A DNA stretch of 64,000 bases from Nitrobacter sp039808345 (GTDB taxonomy: Bacteria; Pseudomonadota; Alphaproteobacteria; Rhizobiales; Xanthobacteraceae): the NCBI RefSeq assembly GCF_047824785.1, contig NZ_CP181167.1, positions 992,001 to 1,056,000 on the forward strand. The letters are read 5' to 3'. The notes under the pieces were generated by a model that was not told the DNA's origin, did not search any database, and was given only the letters and a program-made list of their open reading frames with translations. Numbering within the stretch: position 1 is the first letter of the stretch; each line of letters starts with the position of its first letter. Both the position numbers and the translations under genes were made by a program. Below are positions 25,838 to 33,617 of this stretch, one piece after another.

Positions 25838-27010
25838 ATGATAGCGCTGGCAAGCCAACAGATATCCGGAACAAAGAGCATGATTGTGAGACTTGCGAAG
25901 GCGACGATCCATCTTACGTTTGCAGCGTTACTGGCTGTCCTCATTCCATCGACAACGGTTCTTGCCCAGCACCAGGCGGTGTCGCCGTCTTCTGGGGTCT
26001 CGTCGTCTTCTGCGGCGGGGACCGCGCCGGCTGCTTCTGCATCGTCTGGTCCGGCGAGTTCTGCACCGTCTGCCTCTGCACCGTCTGTATCTTCTCCGGC
26101 GGCCACTGATGGTTCGGCCGGAGCTGCGTCATCGCAGCCGCCCGCGTCGGCGTCTTCCGATGCTGCATCCGGGGAGGGATCGTCCGCGTCGTCACCTTCA
26201 TCGGATGCGGCCGCGCCTCTGGATCAATCCGCCGCGCCGGATTCCGCCGCGCCATCGCCCGCGCCGGAGAGCGCGTCGTCGTCGCTTCCGCAGGACCTGT
26301 CGCCGTGGGGCATGTTCATGCAGGCCGACATCGTCGTGAAGGCGGTGATGATCGGCCTTGCGTTCGCATCATTGGTGACGTGGACGATCTGGCTGGCCAA
26401 GGGGATCGAGCTCGCGGCGTCGCGGCGGCGCGCGCAAAGCTGCCTGCGCAAGCTGACGCGGGCCGACAGCCTCGACGGGGCGCGCTCCGAGATCGCCGAG
26501 GGCTGGACCTGCGAGGGCACGGTGGCGGATCTGATGGGGGCGGCGGAGCGCGAGCTGCAGCGCTCGGGCGATCTGTCCTCCGAGGGCATCAAGGAGCGGC
26601 TGGCGATCGCGCTGTCGCGGATCGAGGCCAAGGCGGGGCGCGACATCGCCCGCGGCACCGGCCTGCTGGCGACCATCGGCGCGACCGCGCCGTTCGTCGG
26701 CCTGTTCGGCACGGTGTGGGGCATCATGAACGCCTTCATCGGAATCTCGCAGACCAAGACCACCAACCTCGCGGTGGTGGCGCCGGGCATCGCCGAGGCG
26801 CTGCTGGCGACCGCGCTCGGGCTTGTCGCCGCGATCCCGGCGGTGATCATCTACAACGTGTTCGCGCGCGCGCTTTCGAGCTACCGGGCGCTGTTGTCGG
26901 ACGCTTCCGGCGAGATCGTCCAGCACATCTCGCGCGATCTGGAACGGCAGGAGCGGGGGCTTGGCCCGTCCGTGGTGGCGCTGTCGCGCGGCCGCTCTGC
27001 TGCCGAGTGA
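25838..27010 (+). CDS. exbB: TonB-system energiser ExbB with long Ser/Ala/Pro-rich exported linker
   Basis: ExbB and ExbD form the inner-membrane proton channel that drives TonB. After a signal-like helix the 390-residue protein has about 110 residues made almost only of Ser, Ala and Pro. The ExbB/TolQ domain follows: a first transmembrane helix (VVKAVMIGLAFASLVTWTIW), ARGTGLLATIGATAPFVGLF and GTVWGIMNAFIGISQ, then PGIAEALLATALGLVAAIPA. ATG 25838 follows AAGGGA by 4 bases and ATG 25880 is an alternative. It is the first gene of exbB-exbD-tonB-ialB. Confidence 0.93.
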   Translation: MIALASQQISGTKSMIVRLAKATIHLTFAALLAVLIPSTTVLAQHQAVSPSSGVSSSSAAGTAPAASASSGPASSAPSASAPSVSSPAATDGSAGAASSQPPASASSDAASGEGSSASSPSSDAAAPLDQSAAPDSAAPSPAPESASSSLPQDLSPWGMFMQADIVVKAVMIGLAFASLVTWTIWLAKGIELAASRRRAQSCLRKLTRADSLDGARSEIAEGWTCEGTVADLMGAAERELQRSGDLSSEGIKERLAIALSRIEAKAGRDIARGTGLLATIGATAPFVGLFGTVWGIMNAFIGISQTKTTNLAVVAPGIAEALLATALGLVAAIPAVIIYNVFARALSSYRALLSDASGEIVQHISRDLERQERGLGPSVVALSRGRSAAE

Positions 27011-27016
27011 TGCGCC

Positions 27017-27487
27017 ATGGGAGTATCGCTGAAGAACCCGCAGGACGGCGGCATCGACGAGTTGAGCGAGATCAACGTCACGCCGTTCATCGACGTGATG
27101 CTGGTGCTCTTGATCATCTTCATGGTGGCGGCGCCGCTGTCGACGGTGGATATCGCGGTGGACCTGCCGGTGTCGAACGCGCAGCCGCAGCCGCGGCCTG
27201 ACAAGCCGGTGTTCCTGACGGTGAAGCAAGATCTGACGCTGGCGCTCGGCAACGACGAGGTGCCGCGCAATACCTTGCAGGCGACGCTGGACCAGCAGAC
27301 CAACAATGATCGCGAGCAGCGGGTGTTCCTGCGCGCCGACGGGACGGTAGCCTATACCGAGCTGATGAAGGTGATGAACCTGCTACGCGAGTCCGGTTAT
27401 CTCAAGATCGCGCTGGTGGGGCTCGAGGATACCGGGCAGGTGGCGGCGGCGAGCGGAGCCGCGCCGGCGGCGGCGCCTGCGCCATGA
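27017..27487 (+). CDS. exbD: TonB-system energiser ExbD
   Basis: This 156-residue ExbD/TolR-type protein starts with the segment DELSEINVTPFIDVMLVLLI, which holds the Asp needed for proton translocation, in a single transmembrane helix. A periplasmic domain follows (KPVFLTVKQDLTLALG, RVFLRADGTVAYTELMKVMN), ending in an alanine/proline tail. It starts 6 bp after exbB and overlaps tonB by 4 bases. Confidence 0.95.
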   Translation: MGVSLKNPQDGGIDELSEINVTPFIDVMLVLLIIFMVAAPLSTVDIAVDLPVSNAQPQPRPDKPVFLTVKQDLTLALGNDEVPRNTLQATLDQQTNNDREQRVFLRADGTVAYTELMKVMNLLRESGYLKIALVGLEDTGQVAAASGAAPAAAPAP

Positions 27488-28287
27488 TGAAAATCGACTG
27501 GCGCGACCCGGACGGCCGGGCCGGCGATGAGGTGAGCCGGGCGGCGGCGTTGCGCTGGACCGCGGCCGGGCTTGCGGTGGTGGCGCTGCATGCCGGCGGC
27601 ATCTGGCTGGCGCTGCACTGGCCGGCGGCGGCGGAGGCGCCGGGCGATCCTCCGGCGGCGATCATGATGGAGCTGGCGCCGATGGCTGTCGCGCCCGAGG
27701 CGCCGCAGCAGGACGTCGCGCCGGGGCCGGAGATGGTGGAGGCCGAGGAGCAGGTCGATCCTGAGAAGCCGATCGAGGAGAAGCCCGATCCCGAGCCGAC
27801 GCCTCCGGAGGTGAAGGAGGCGGAGGTCAAGCTGCCGGAAACGCCGAAGGTGGAGAAGGCGGAGGTTGTGCTGCCGTCCAAGGTCGAGCCGCCGAAGCCG
27901 AAGCCGAAGAAGAAAAAGCAGAAGAAGGCGCCGCGCACCACCGCGCCGCAGAGTTCGCAGGCGCAGCGCGCCGATCGCGCGGCCGCGCCGGCCGAGGGCA
28001 TGGCGTCGTCGATGTCGCCGGCGACCTGGCGCGCCGCGCTGATGGCGCATCTCAACCGCCACAAGCGCTTCCCGTCCGGGGCGGGCATGGGCGTGGCCTC
28101 GGTCGCGTTCACGATCGACCGCTCGGGCCGGGTGCTGTCGGCGCGGCTGGTGCGCTCGGCCGGCGATTCCGCGCTCGACGCCGAGGCGGTGTCGCTGCCG
28201 CGCCGCGCCAGCCCCGTTCCAGCCCCACCCTCCAACGTCGGCGGCGGAAGGATCACACTCGCCGTCCCAATCAGGTTCAACAGATAA
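27484..28287 (+). CDS. tonB: Energy transducer TonB
   Basis: This 267-residue protein has one N-terminal transmembrane helix (ALRWTAAGLAVVALHAGGIW). A long Pro/Glu/Lys-rich spacer follows (KPIEEKPDPEPTPPEVKEAE, then PKPKPKKKKQKKAPR) that spans the periplasm. The C-terminal TonB domain is at about 175-265 (WRAALMAHLNRHKRFPSGAG, VAFTIDRSGRVLSARLVRS, ITLAVPIRFNR). The start overlaps exbD by 4 bases and the stop overlaps the ATG of the next gene by one base, so the four genes form one operon. It would serve the two TonB-dependent receptors in this window. Confidence 0.95.
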   Translation: MMKIDWRDPDGRAGDEVSRAAALRWTAAGLAVVALHAGGIWLALHWPAAAEAPGDPPAAIMMELAPMAVAPEAPQQDVAPGPEMVEAEEQVDPEKPIEEKPDPEPTPPEVKEAEVKLPETPKVEKAEVVLPSKVEPPKPKPKKKKQKKAPRTTAPQSSQAQRADRAAAPAEGMASSMSPATWRAALMAHLNRHKRFPSGAGMGVASVAFTIDRSGRVLSARLVRSAGDSALDAEAVSLPRRASPVPAPPSNVGGGRITLAVPIRFNR

Positions 28288-28844
28288 TGTCTGCCCCCTT
28301 TATGAGAACGTGCCTGCTCACCTTTGCCGCCGCGATCGCGACCGTTGCCACGACCGTGGCTTATGCGCAGCAGGCGGCCACGCCCGCATCAACGCTGCCG
28401 AACGGGGCCGCCTCGGTGAGCGAGACCTACGGCGACTGGACGGTGGATTGCCGGCTCGTCGATCGGCGGAAGCAATGTCTGCTTTCGCAGGTGCAAGGCA
28501 ACAAGGAGACCGGCAGGCGCGTCTACGCGATCGAGCTGACGCCTCCCGCGGGCGGCAAGACCGAGGGCACGATCCTGATGCCCTTCGGGCTCAATCTCGA
28601 TGCCGGCGCGGTGCTCAAGCTCGATGACAAGGACCTCGGCAAGGGGCTGCGCTTCTCCACCTGTGTGCCGCAGGGCTGCCTGCTGCCGGTGAGTTTCCCG
28701 GCCGCGGCCACCGACGCCATGCGCAAGGGCACCAAACTCGTCGTCGCCTCGCTCAACCTCTCCAGCAACGAGCCCGTTACCTTCAGCGTCTCGCTCAACG
28801 GTTTCGCCGCCGCGCTGGCGAGGGTGACAGAACTCGCGAAATAG
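28287..28844 (+). CDS. Invasion-associated locus B (IalB) family exported protein
   Basis: This 185-residue protein has a signal peptide ending VAYAQQAA. The family core is VSETYGDWTVDCRLVDRRKQ, LLSQVQ, LMPFGLNLDAG, FSTCVPQGCLLPVSFPA and FSVSLNGFAAAL. Two Cys residues in CVPQGC probably pair. The family was named from Bartonella but is widespread in non-pathogenic alphaproteobacteria, and the biochemical role is unknown. Translational coupling to tonB suggests co-expression with iron uptake. Confidence 0.9.
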   Translation: MSAPFMRTCLLTFAAAIATVATTVAYAQQAATPASTLPNGAASVSETYGDWTVDCRLVDRRKQCLLSQVQGNKETGRRVYAIELTPPAGGKTEGTILMPFGLNLDAGAVLKLDDKDLGKGLRFSTCVPQGCLLPVSFPAAATDAMRKGTKLVVASLNLSSNEPVTFSVSLNGFAAALARVTELAK

Positions 28845-29275
28845 AAACAGCCCCTCCTCAACAATTCGGGCCGTCCATCTATAACGGGTAAGCGAATGGC
28901 GGCGAACCGGCTCCTGAAGCTATCAAGGAGCGATCACTCAACGCGATCGTTGGCGTCGCGATTTGATGGTATGTTCGCCGCAGGAAAATGCGGCCAGACA
29001 ATAATTTCCAGAGCATGGCTTTTCGCTTCTGACGGAATCAGGAGCGGGTTCCATGATCTTGATTCAGGCGCTTTCTTTGCGCGAGCCGATATCTATTTCG
29101 CCCGAAGAACGCCGGTGATCGTGAAAGGAAGGAGATCGCAATCGGCGTTTATCGAGTGGTCGTTGCTCAGTCCATTCGTGTAACACTGGCGATAATCCTG
29201 GCAGCGATCGGGCACGATCGTTAATCGAGATAGCGTGCTTTAAGCAATCGGCAGGACGATTTTTAGCAGTCTGGC
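28845..29275. other. Intergenic region with a diverged repeat B
   Basis: A degraded repeat copy lies at about 29010-29105 (TTTTCGCTTCTGACGGAATC, then GGCGCTTTCTTTGCGCGAGC). I see no gene or RNA in the rest. Confidence 0.45.
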
Positions 29276-29390
29276 GCCGTAGAACATTATCGCTTCTGAT
29301 TGAATCAGAAGAAGCGGAGCTCTATGACATTGATTTGACGCGTTTTCTTCACGCGAACCGGATTCCACTTCGCTCGAAAACGCTATAGAC
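29276..29390 (+). repeat. Dispersed hairpin repeat B
   Basis: This is an almost consensus copy: ATCGCTTCTGATTGAATCAG / CTGATTC hairpin, then GACGCGTTTTCTTCACGCG and ACTTCGCTCGAAAACGCTAT. No gene follows for nearly 190 bp. Confidence 0.88.
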
Positions 29391-29578
29391 TTCGCGGAGG
29401 CGTTCTCGATTGGACTGTCTGGGTCAGCCGAGCGGACCGATCAAGCCAAATCAAAAGGCATGACGGCATCTTCCACGTAAACCGGCTGGTCGCCGTACCG
29501 CCCAAAAACTGCCCGCCTGCAAGAGGATGACATCCAAACGCAGGAGAGGGCTGCCTTCAGCTTATTCCCTTATCGCGG

Positions 29579-29776
29579 TTATGGCTCCTCAGACGGCCTT
29601 GAAAAGATGATAAGCAAAAACCCGACCACAGCCATCGCGGCGCCGTAATAGACCCATTCGGTGTGCCTGACCAGAATGCTATCGGCAGGATAGCTATAAA
29701 AACGGAAACCCTGCCCCATAAAGCCCAATCCGGCGATCAATGTGATAACTCCAACGATTCTCAATAGAGCGTGCAT
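29579..29776 (-). CDS. Small two-helix membrane protein
   Basis: This is a 65-residue protein with two transmembrane helices, LLRIVGVITLIAGLGFMGQG and YYGAAMAVVGFLLIIFSR, joined by a short loop (FYSYPADSILVRHTEWV). Small proteins with this layout are widespread in the Bradyrhizobium/Nitrobacter group, which supports it as real. Function unknown. It is monocistronic. Confidence 0.7.
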   Translation of the reverse strand: MHALLRIVGVITLIAGLGFMGQGFRFYSYPADSILVRHTEWVYYGAAMAVVGFLLIIFSRPSEEP

Positions 29777-30301
29777 TCTGAGACGTTATCCCGGATTGTT
29801 GAATGAGACGAAATAGCAAGTTCGCCTTATATTATGCGGCCTCGGTCTTCGCTTCAACTCTATTTACGAGAGGAATTTTCTGTCCTTGTGGAGGAGCCTG
29901 TTTTCGGATGTTCAATTGCTTCAGTCATTCAAACACACGAGAAGAATTCATACCCAAAAGCGCTCTAGTGGATCAACATCGTTTTGGGATCATTTTTGCG
30001 CTTGCTGATATTGCGGTGCTCCATATTCACGACGACTCCTGGCTGCTTCTAAAGTGACGAAGTGATCGTTGGTGAGGAGCGGTGAGGTCCACGGGGGCGT
30101 CAGACATCAACCAAGCTGACAGCTTTGGGATAAGCAAAACGCTACCGATAAGTTCCGGTTGATCTATGGTCAGTTGCACCGCACCAGCCACCGACCGACG
30201 CCACGTTTCCCCAATAAAAATGGCGCCCGCTCTGCACGGGCGCCATTTTTATTAAAAGGCATCAGCTTCCAGAAAGCTGACCGAATAGCCGACAGGGTCG
30301 G
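29777..30301. other. Intergenic region, apart from the terminator
   Basis: I see no supported gene. An 84-codon frame at 29803-30057 lacks a ribosome site and family resemblance. Confidence 0.4.
30213..30253. terminator. Strong bidirectional intrinsic terminator
   Basis: An almost perfect hairpin, AATAAAAATGGCGCCCG / CGGGCGCCATTTTTATT, with loop CTCTGCA has A/T runs on both arms, so it can stop transcription on either strand. It lies 48 bp after the stop of the minus-strand gene at 30302 and is the clearest intrinsic terminator in the window. Confidence 0.92.
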
Positions 30302-31042
30302 CTAGACAGCGGAACCAGCCCTGACCTTCTTCTCCGGCTTCTGAGGAGCGGCCGTCGAGGTAACAGTAGGCACGCCATTCTTGAAGCTGACTTCAGCACC
30401 CATACCTGCTGCCATCTCACCCTCAAGGATCGAAGGCTGCTTCGGAGCGGTCAGACGCTGGAAAGACTCGGTCAAAGCGCTCGAAAGGTCAGCGGCTCTG
30501 CCACGGACTGAGTCCCACAGCATTACCACACCCTGATTAGGAACAAACATTCCCTGCCTGGCGGAGCGGTTCAAAGCCAAGCGTGAGTCGCGCGCGCGAC
30601 GACGTGTAGCGTGCTCGTGCTCGTCTTCCTGCGCATTGACAGGCAACTGCAGGACCGTAGCAGTCTGTCCGGCGACGAGCTGGGCAATCTTCAGAACCTG
30701 CCCATTAGGAAACTCCAGTGCGTCGTGCTGAACGTACGGATTATCCTCGTCCACTTTGCGGAAGCTCGCGACCTTGTGATCGACGCGGGCCTTGCCAGAG
30801 AACTTTACGCCAAGAAAACTGCGGGGCTGCTCGTATTGAACATTCTCGTCGAATGCGAGTTCCGTTCCAGGCAGCAAGCAGACCGCCAACTCAGGCGGGC
30901 TGTCATGAATTACAAGCTTGGGGCCGAGCTCACCGACGGCGGCAAAGCCGCGCACGTTCGATTTCGCGAGCTCCATAGTGACCAGCTTATCGGCGACCTT
31001 GGCAGGCCGCGAAGAGACGTGATGCAGACTGTAGTCGCACAT
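30302..31042 (-). CDS. Conserved alphaproteobacterial hypothetical protein (MCDYSLHH family)
   Basis: This 246-residue soluble protein starts MCDYSLHHVSSRPAKVADKL, the start of a family common in rhizobia and relatives, with AVCLLPGTELAFDENVQYEQ and FRKVDEDNPYVQHDALEFPN also typical. Function unknown; there is no signal peptide or membrane helix. The C-terminal third (about 145-246) is charged and low in complexity and may be a variable extension. It ends at the strong terminator at 30213. Confidence 0.72.
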   Translation of the reverse strand: MCDYSLHHVSSRPAKVADKLVTMELAKSNVRGFAAVGELGPKLVIHDSPPELAVCLLPGTELAFDENVQYEQPRSFLGVKFSGKARVDHKVASFRKVDEDNPYVQHDALEFPNGQVLKIAQLVAGQTATVLQLPVNAQEDEHEHATRRRARDSRLALNRSARQGMFVPNQGVVMLWDSVRGRAADLSSALTESFQRLTAPKQPSILEGEMAAGMGAEVSFKNGVPTVTSTAAPQKPEKKVRAGSAV

Positions 31043-31696
31043 GAAGGGCTCCTCTGGTTGGGACTACGCATTACCCCACATCGATACAATACCCTCGATG
31101 CGAACTCGTTCCGCCGATTTTAACCACTGGCGGCTGCGTTTTAAAGTCCAACAATCCAACCATGCTAAATTGGTACAGTCCAAAACTTACCATGTTGACG
31201 CCGTTCGCGTCAACTTAATTTCCCCGGTTCGCTTCGGTAGCCCGAGGAACAATTCTGCTTTGAAATCAGAGGGTGCGGCGTCCCCGACCCAACCGGATCC
31301 CTGTTGAAACTCACAAGCAAAAGCCAGAACATGGCTAGAATTGCTCCAGAATATCGCCTTGGCCTGATTTCCAGCTTCGGTCGCGTAGGATCTGGATTCG
31401 ATCCCTTCGAATCGAGGCGCTGCGAGCCCTGTCCGGACGAATACACATTCTTGCGATAACTCACGGGTAAGTCCTGGTCGCCGTTAAAGCCAGCCTGGCG
31501 GGCGATTGGCGTGTAAGAAACCCAGAGCTAGGCGCCGCAGGAGCCGGCGCCGCTCGCTGCTTGCCGCTTGGAGACAGCGAGTAACTGCGCTATGTAAGGG
31601 TGCTCTGGGCCTAGGGACTGCGGTTGGGGAGCAGCTTCACGTCTTAAAGAAAGACGTACGGAGGACGCCTCCGCATCCGAGCCTGCTGAGCGGTTC
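31043..31696. other. Intergenic region with an inverted repeat and a GC-rich structured segment
   Basis: GTTGACGC-CGTTC-GCGTCAAC at 31194-31214 is a perfect 8+8 inverted repeat, perhaps an operator. From 31470 to 31690 the DNA is GC-rich with several possible stems (GGCGCC ... GGCGCC at about 31531-31551, and ACGTC/GACGT near 31640). It is RNA-like in appearance but matches nothing I know. Confidence 0.4.
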
Positions 31697-31802
31697 TAGA
31701 GCATTATCGCTTCTGATTGAATCAGAAGCGAAGCTCTATGATATTGATTGGACGCGTTTTCTTCACGCGAACCGGATCCACTTCGCTCGAAAACGCTATA
31801 GT
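31697..31802 (+). repeat. Dispersed hairpin repeat B (consensus copy)
   Basis: The copy matches the consensus almost base for base: AGAGCATTATCGCTTCTGAT, then AATCAGAAGCGAAGCTCTAT, then GACGCGTTTTCTTCACGCGA, and CGCTCGAAAACGCTATAG. It lies 55 bp upstream of the sufT start. Confidence 0.93.
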
Positions 31803-31856
31803 CGACCCGGGTTGAAGCTTGGCGTGAGGGTTTCGCCAAAGCGCAGGAGTTTTGAC

Positions 31857-32264
31857 ATGATCGATGAGGCGAATGCAACTGGGACCGGAAGCGCCTCCCT
31901 GGTCGAGGCTCGCACGGATAGCGCGACGGATCACGCCCTGAACACCCCGCCTGAAGAGATGGCGCGGATGGGCGAAGAAATCATCGCCGCGCTCAAAACG
32001 GTCTATGATCCTGAAATTCCGGCTGACCTCTACGAGCTTGGTTTGATCTACAAGATAGCAATAGACGAGGATCGCAAAGTCAATATCGAGATGACATTGA
32101 CCTCGCCGAATTGTCCGTCCGCAGCGGAATTGCCCGGTCAGATTGAAAGAGCGGTTAAAGCGGTCTCCGGCGTGCACGATGCCAAGGTCGCCATCGTCTG
32201 GGAACCGACGTGGGATCCAAGCCGCATGTCGGATGAGGCGCGCACGGTCCTTAATATGTGGTGA
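31857..32264 (+). CDS. sufT: SufT/MIP18-family Fe-S cluster assembly protein
   Basis: This 135-residue protein has the DUF59 (MIP18) domain from residue 35 onward: MGEEIIAALKTVYDPEIPAD, LYELGLIYKIAIDEDRKVNI, MTLTSPNCPSAAELPGQIER and VWEPTWDPSRMSDEAR. The single Cys in SPNCPSA is the conserved one. SufT acts in the maturation of Fe-S proteins. The start at 31857 follows AGGAG by 7 bases. In many relatives sufT is the last part of a suf operon; here no other suf gene is nearby and repeat DNA lies on both sides. Confidence 0.9.
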   Translation: MIDEANATGTGSASLVEARTDSATDHALNTPPEEMARMGEEIIAALKTVYDPEIPADLYELGLIYKIAIDEDRKVNIEMTLTSPNCPSAAELPGQIERAVKAVSGVHDAKVAIVWEPTWDPSRMSDEARTVLNMW

Positions 32265-32489
32265 GGGGACCGCGGGACAGGGATGGACCCGATGCTCCCG
32301 CTGCCGGCAACCGTCGAATGATGATCACCGAGCGATATTTACCGGAAGTCCGCCAGGGTCTGTTTCGACTGCGTTGAATAAGACTCGTCGCGAAAACCGG
32401 TTTCCATTTTTCGCTGGCGCGACCCTTCGGCTCAGGATCCTGCTCTGGTGATCCGTCCTCCTGGGAAGGTTTTTACGGCGCGGCGTTCT

Positions 32490-32602
32490 ATAGAGCCTTT
32501 CCGCTTCGGCCTGATAGAATCGGAAGCGGGCTCTATCCTTGTGTTTTGGCGTGTTTTCTTCACACGAAATCGGTGTCCACCTCGCTGGAAAACGCTCTAT
32601 GG
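32490..32602 (+). repeat. Dispersed hairpin repeat B
   Basis: TTCCGCTTCGGCCTGATAGA with the pairing strand, then GGCGTGTTTTCTTCACACG and CTCGCTGGAAAACGCTCTAT. A partial inverted copy follows at 32655-32735 (GAGCCTCGCTTCCGATTCCA with its pairing strand). Confidence 0.8.
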
Positions 32603-32654
32603 CGTTATCCGGTGAAGCATGTCCCTCAAGGATCGACCCGGGAGGGATACCGGT

Positions 32655-32735
32655 GGCGTGAAGAAAAACCTTAAGCTCAAAACGTTGGAGCCTCGCTTCC
32701 GATTCCATCAGAAGCGAGGCTCCAACGCTGTTCAA
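32655..32735 (-). repeat. Partial repeat B, opposite orientation
   Basis: Only the hairpin half is kept: GTTGGAGCCTCGCTTCCGAT / ATCAGAAGCGAGGCTCCAAC. It lies downstream of cycM (minus strand) and may end its transcript. Confidence 0.65.
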
Positions 32736-32761
32736 TCGTAATGGCTCGTACCCAGGGAAAC

Positions 32762-33319
32762 TTACTTCGGCAGCGGCGCCGGATCCTTGGAGAGCGTGTT
32801 GAGATAGGCAATCAGATCAGCGCGCTTGCTTTCGCTTTTTAGTCCAGGGTAGCCCATGGACGTGCCCTTGGCGTAGGCTTTCGGGTCATCCAGCCAACTG
32901 CTGAGATCGGCGAAGGTCCACTTGCCGCCAGCCTTGCTCTTCAGAGCCGCCGAGTAGTTGAAGCCTTCCCCCGAAGCGATCGGACGGTTGACGATACCGT
33001 AAAGATTCGGGCCGACCTTCTTGGCCCCGCCTTCCTCGGTGGTGTGACAGGCCAGGCACGGCTTGACAAGCCCGGCGCCACGTTCTGCGGAGGCGCTGGC
33101 CAGCGCCTTGTTAAAGGACTCCGCATCAGCAGCGCTCGTCGGCGCGGCTGCGGCTTCCTTGGCCTCGGTCTTGTGGCTGGCTTCAGCGTGCGGCTTCTCC
33201 GGCGCGCTGAACGACTCGTCGATGATGCGTACTGTTTGAACAAACAACAATGTTCCGAGCAGCGCGCCCATAATGGCGTTGGTCCGGTTCGAATGCACTG
33301 TATCACTCCCAGAGCTCAT
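32762..33319 (-). CDS. cycM: Membrane-anchored cytochrome c (CycM type)
   Basis: CycM carries electrons from the bc1 complex to the aa3-type oxidase while held to the inner membrane. The 185-residue length is that of CycM. An uncleaved N-terminal helix, NAIMGALLGTLLFVQTVRI, is followed by an Ala/Glu-rich spacer. The class I haem domain has KPCLACHTTE (haem c), VGPNLYGIV and the axial Met in GTSMGYPGLK. The ATG at 33319 is chosen over an upstream open frame because it gives the CycM layout. Confidence 0.92.
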   Translation of the reverse strand: MSSGSDTVHSNRTNAIMGALLGTLLFVQTVRIIDESFSAPEKPHAEASHKTEAKEAAAAPTSAADAESFNKALASASAERGAGLVKPCLACHTTEEGGAKKVGPNLYGIVNRPIASGEGFNYSAALKSKAGGKWTFADLSSWLDDPKAYAKGTSMGYPGLKSESKRADLIAYLNTLSKDPAPLPK

Positions 33320-33617
33320 TACTGAAGTACTCCCAGCGGTATGAAGGAGCCAAAGAAACCCGGGATATCCCGGACGAACTGAAAGATCGATGGCAGCGGC
33401 ACCCCCCGGCTCATCAATCGCGAAACAGCTCCACCCCGGCCCGTTTTGTGTGCCTAAAGGGAGCGGCGGGCACACCCATATCAAATAGAAGTTTGTCGCG
33501 CAACGGTTCAGCCCGGCGTTGGACAGCCTCCCATTTTGCACTGCGAATGCGGCTTTTGACGGGCGCTATGGATATGCCGTTTCTTGCGATTCATTCGCGT
33601 CGCTGACGCCGCGGCGA
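33320..33617. other. Intergenic region between lysA and cycM
   Basis: No gene or distinct motif seen. The two genes are on the same strand but too far apart (298 bp) to be assumed one operon. Confidence 0.35.

Noticed and set aside
29803..30057. 84-codon frame, possible small cysteine-containing protein
   Set aside because: No start signal, ordinary intergenic composition, and no similarity I recognise.
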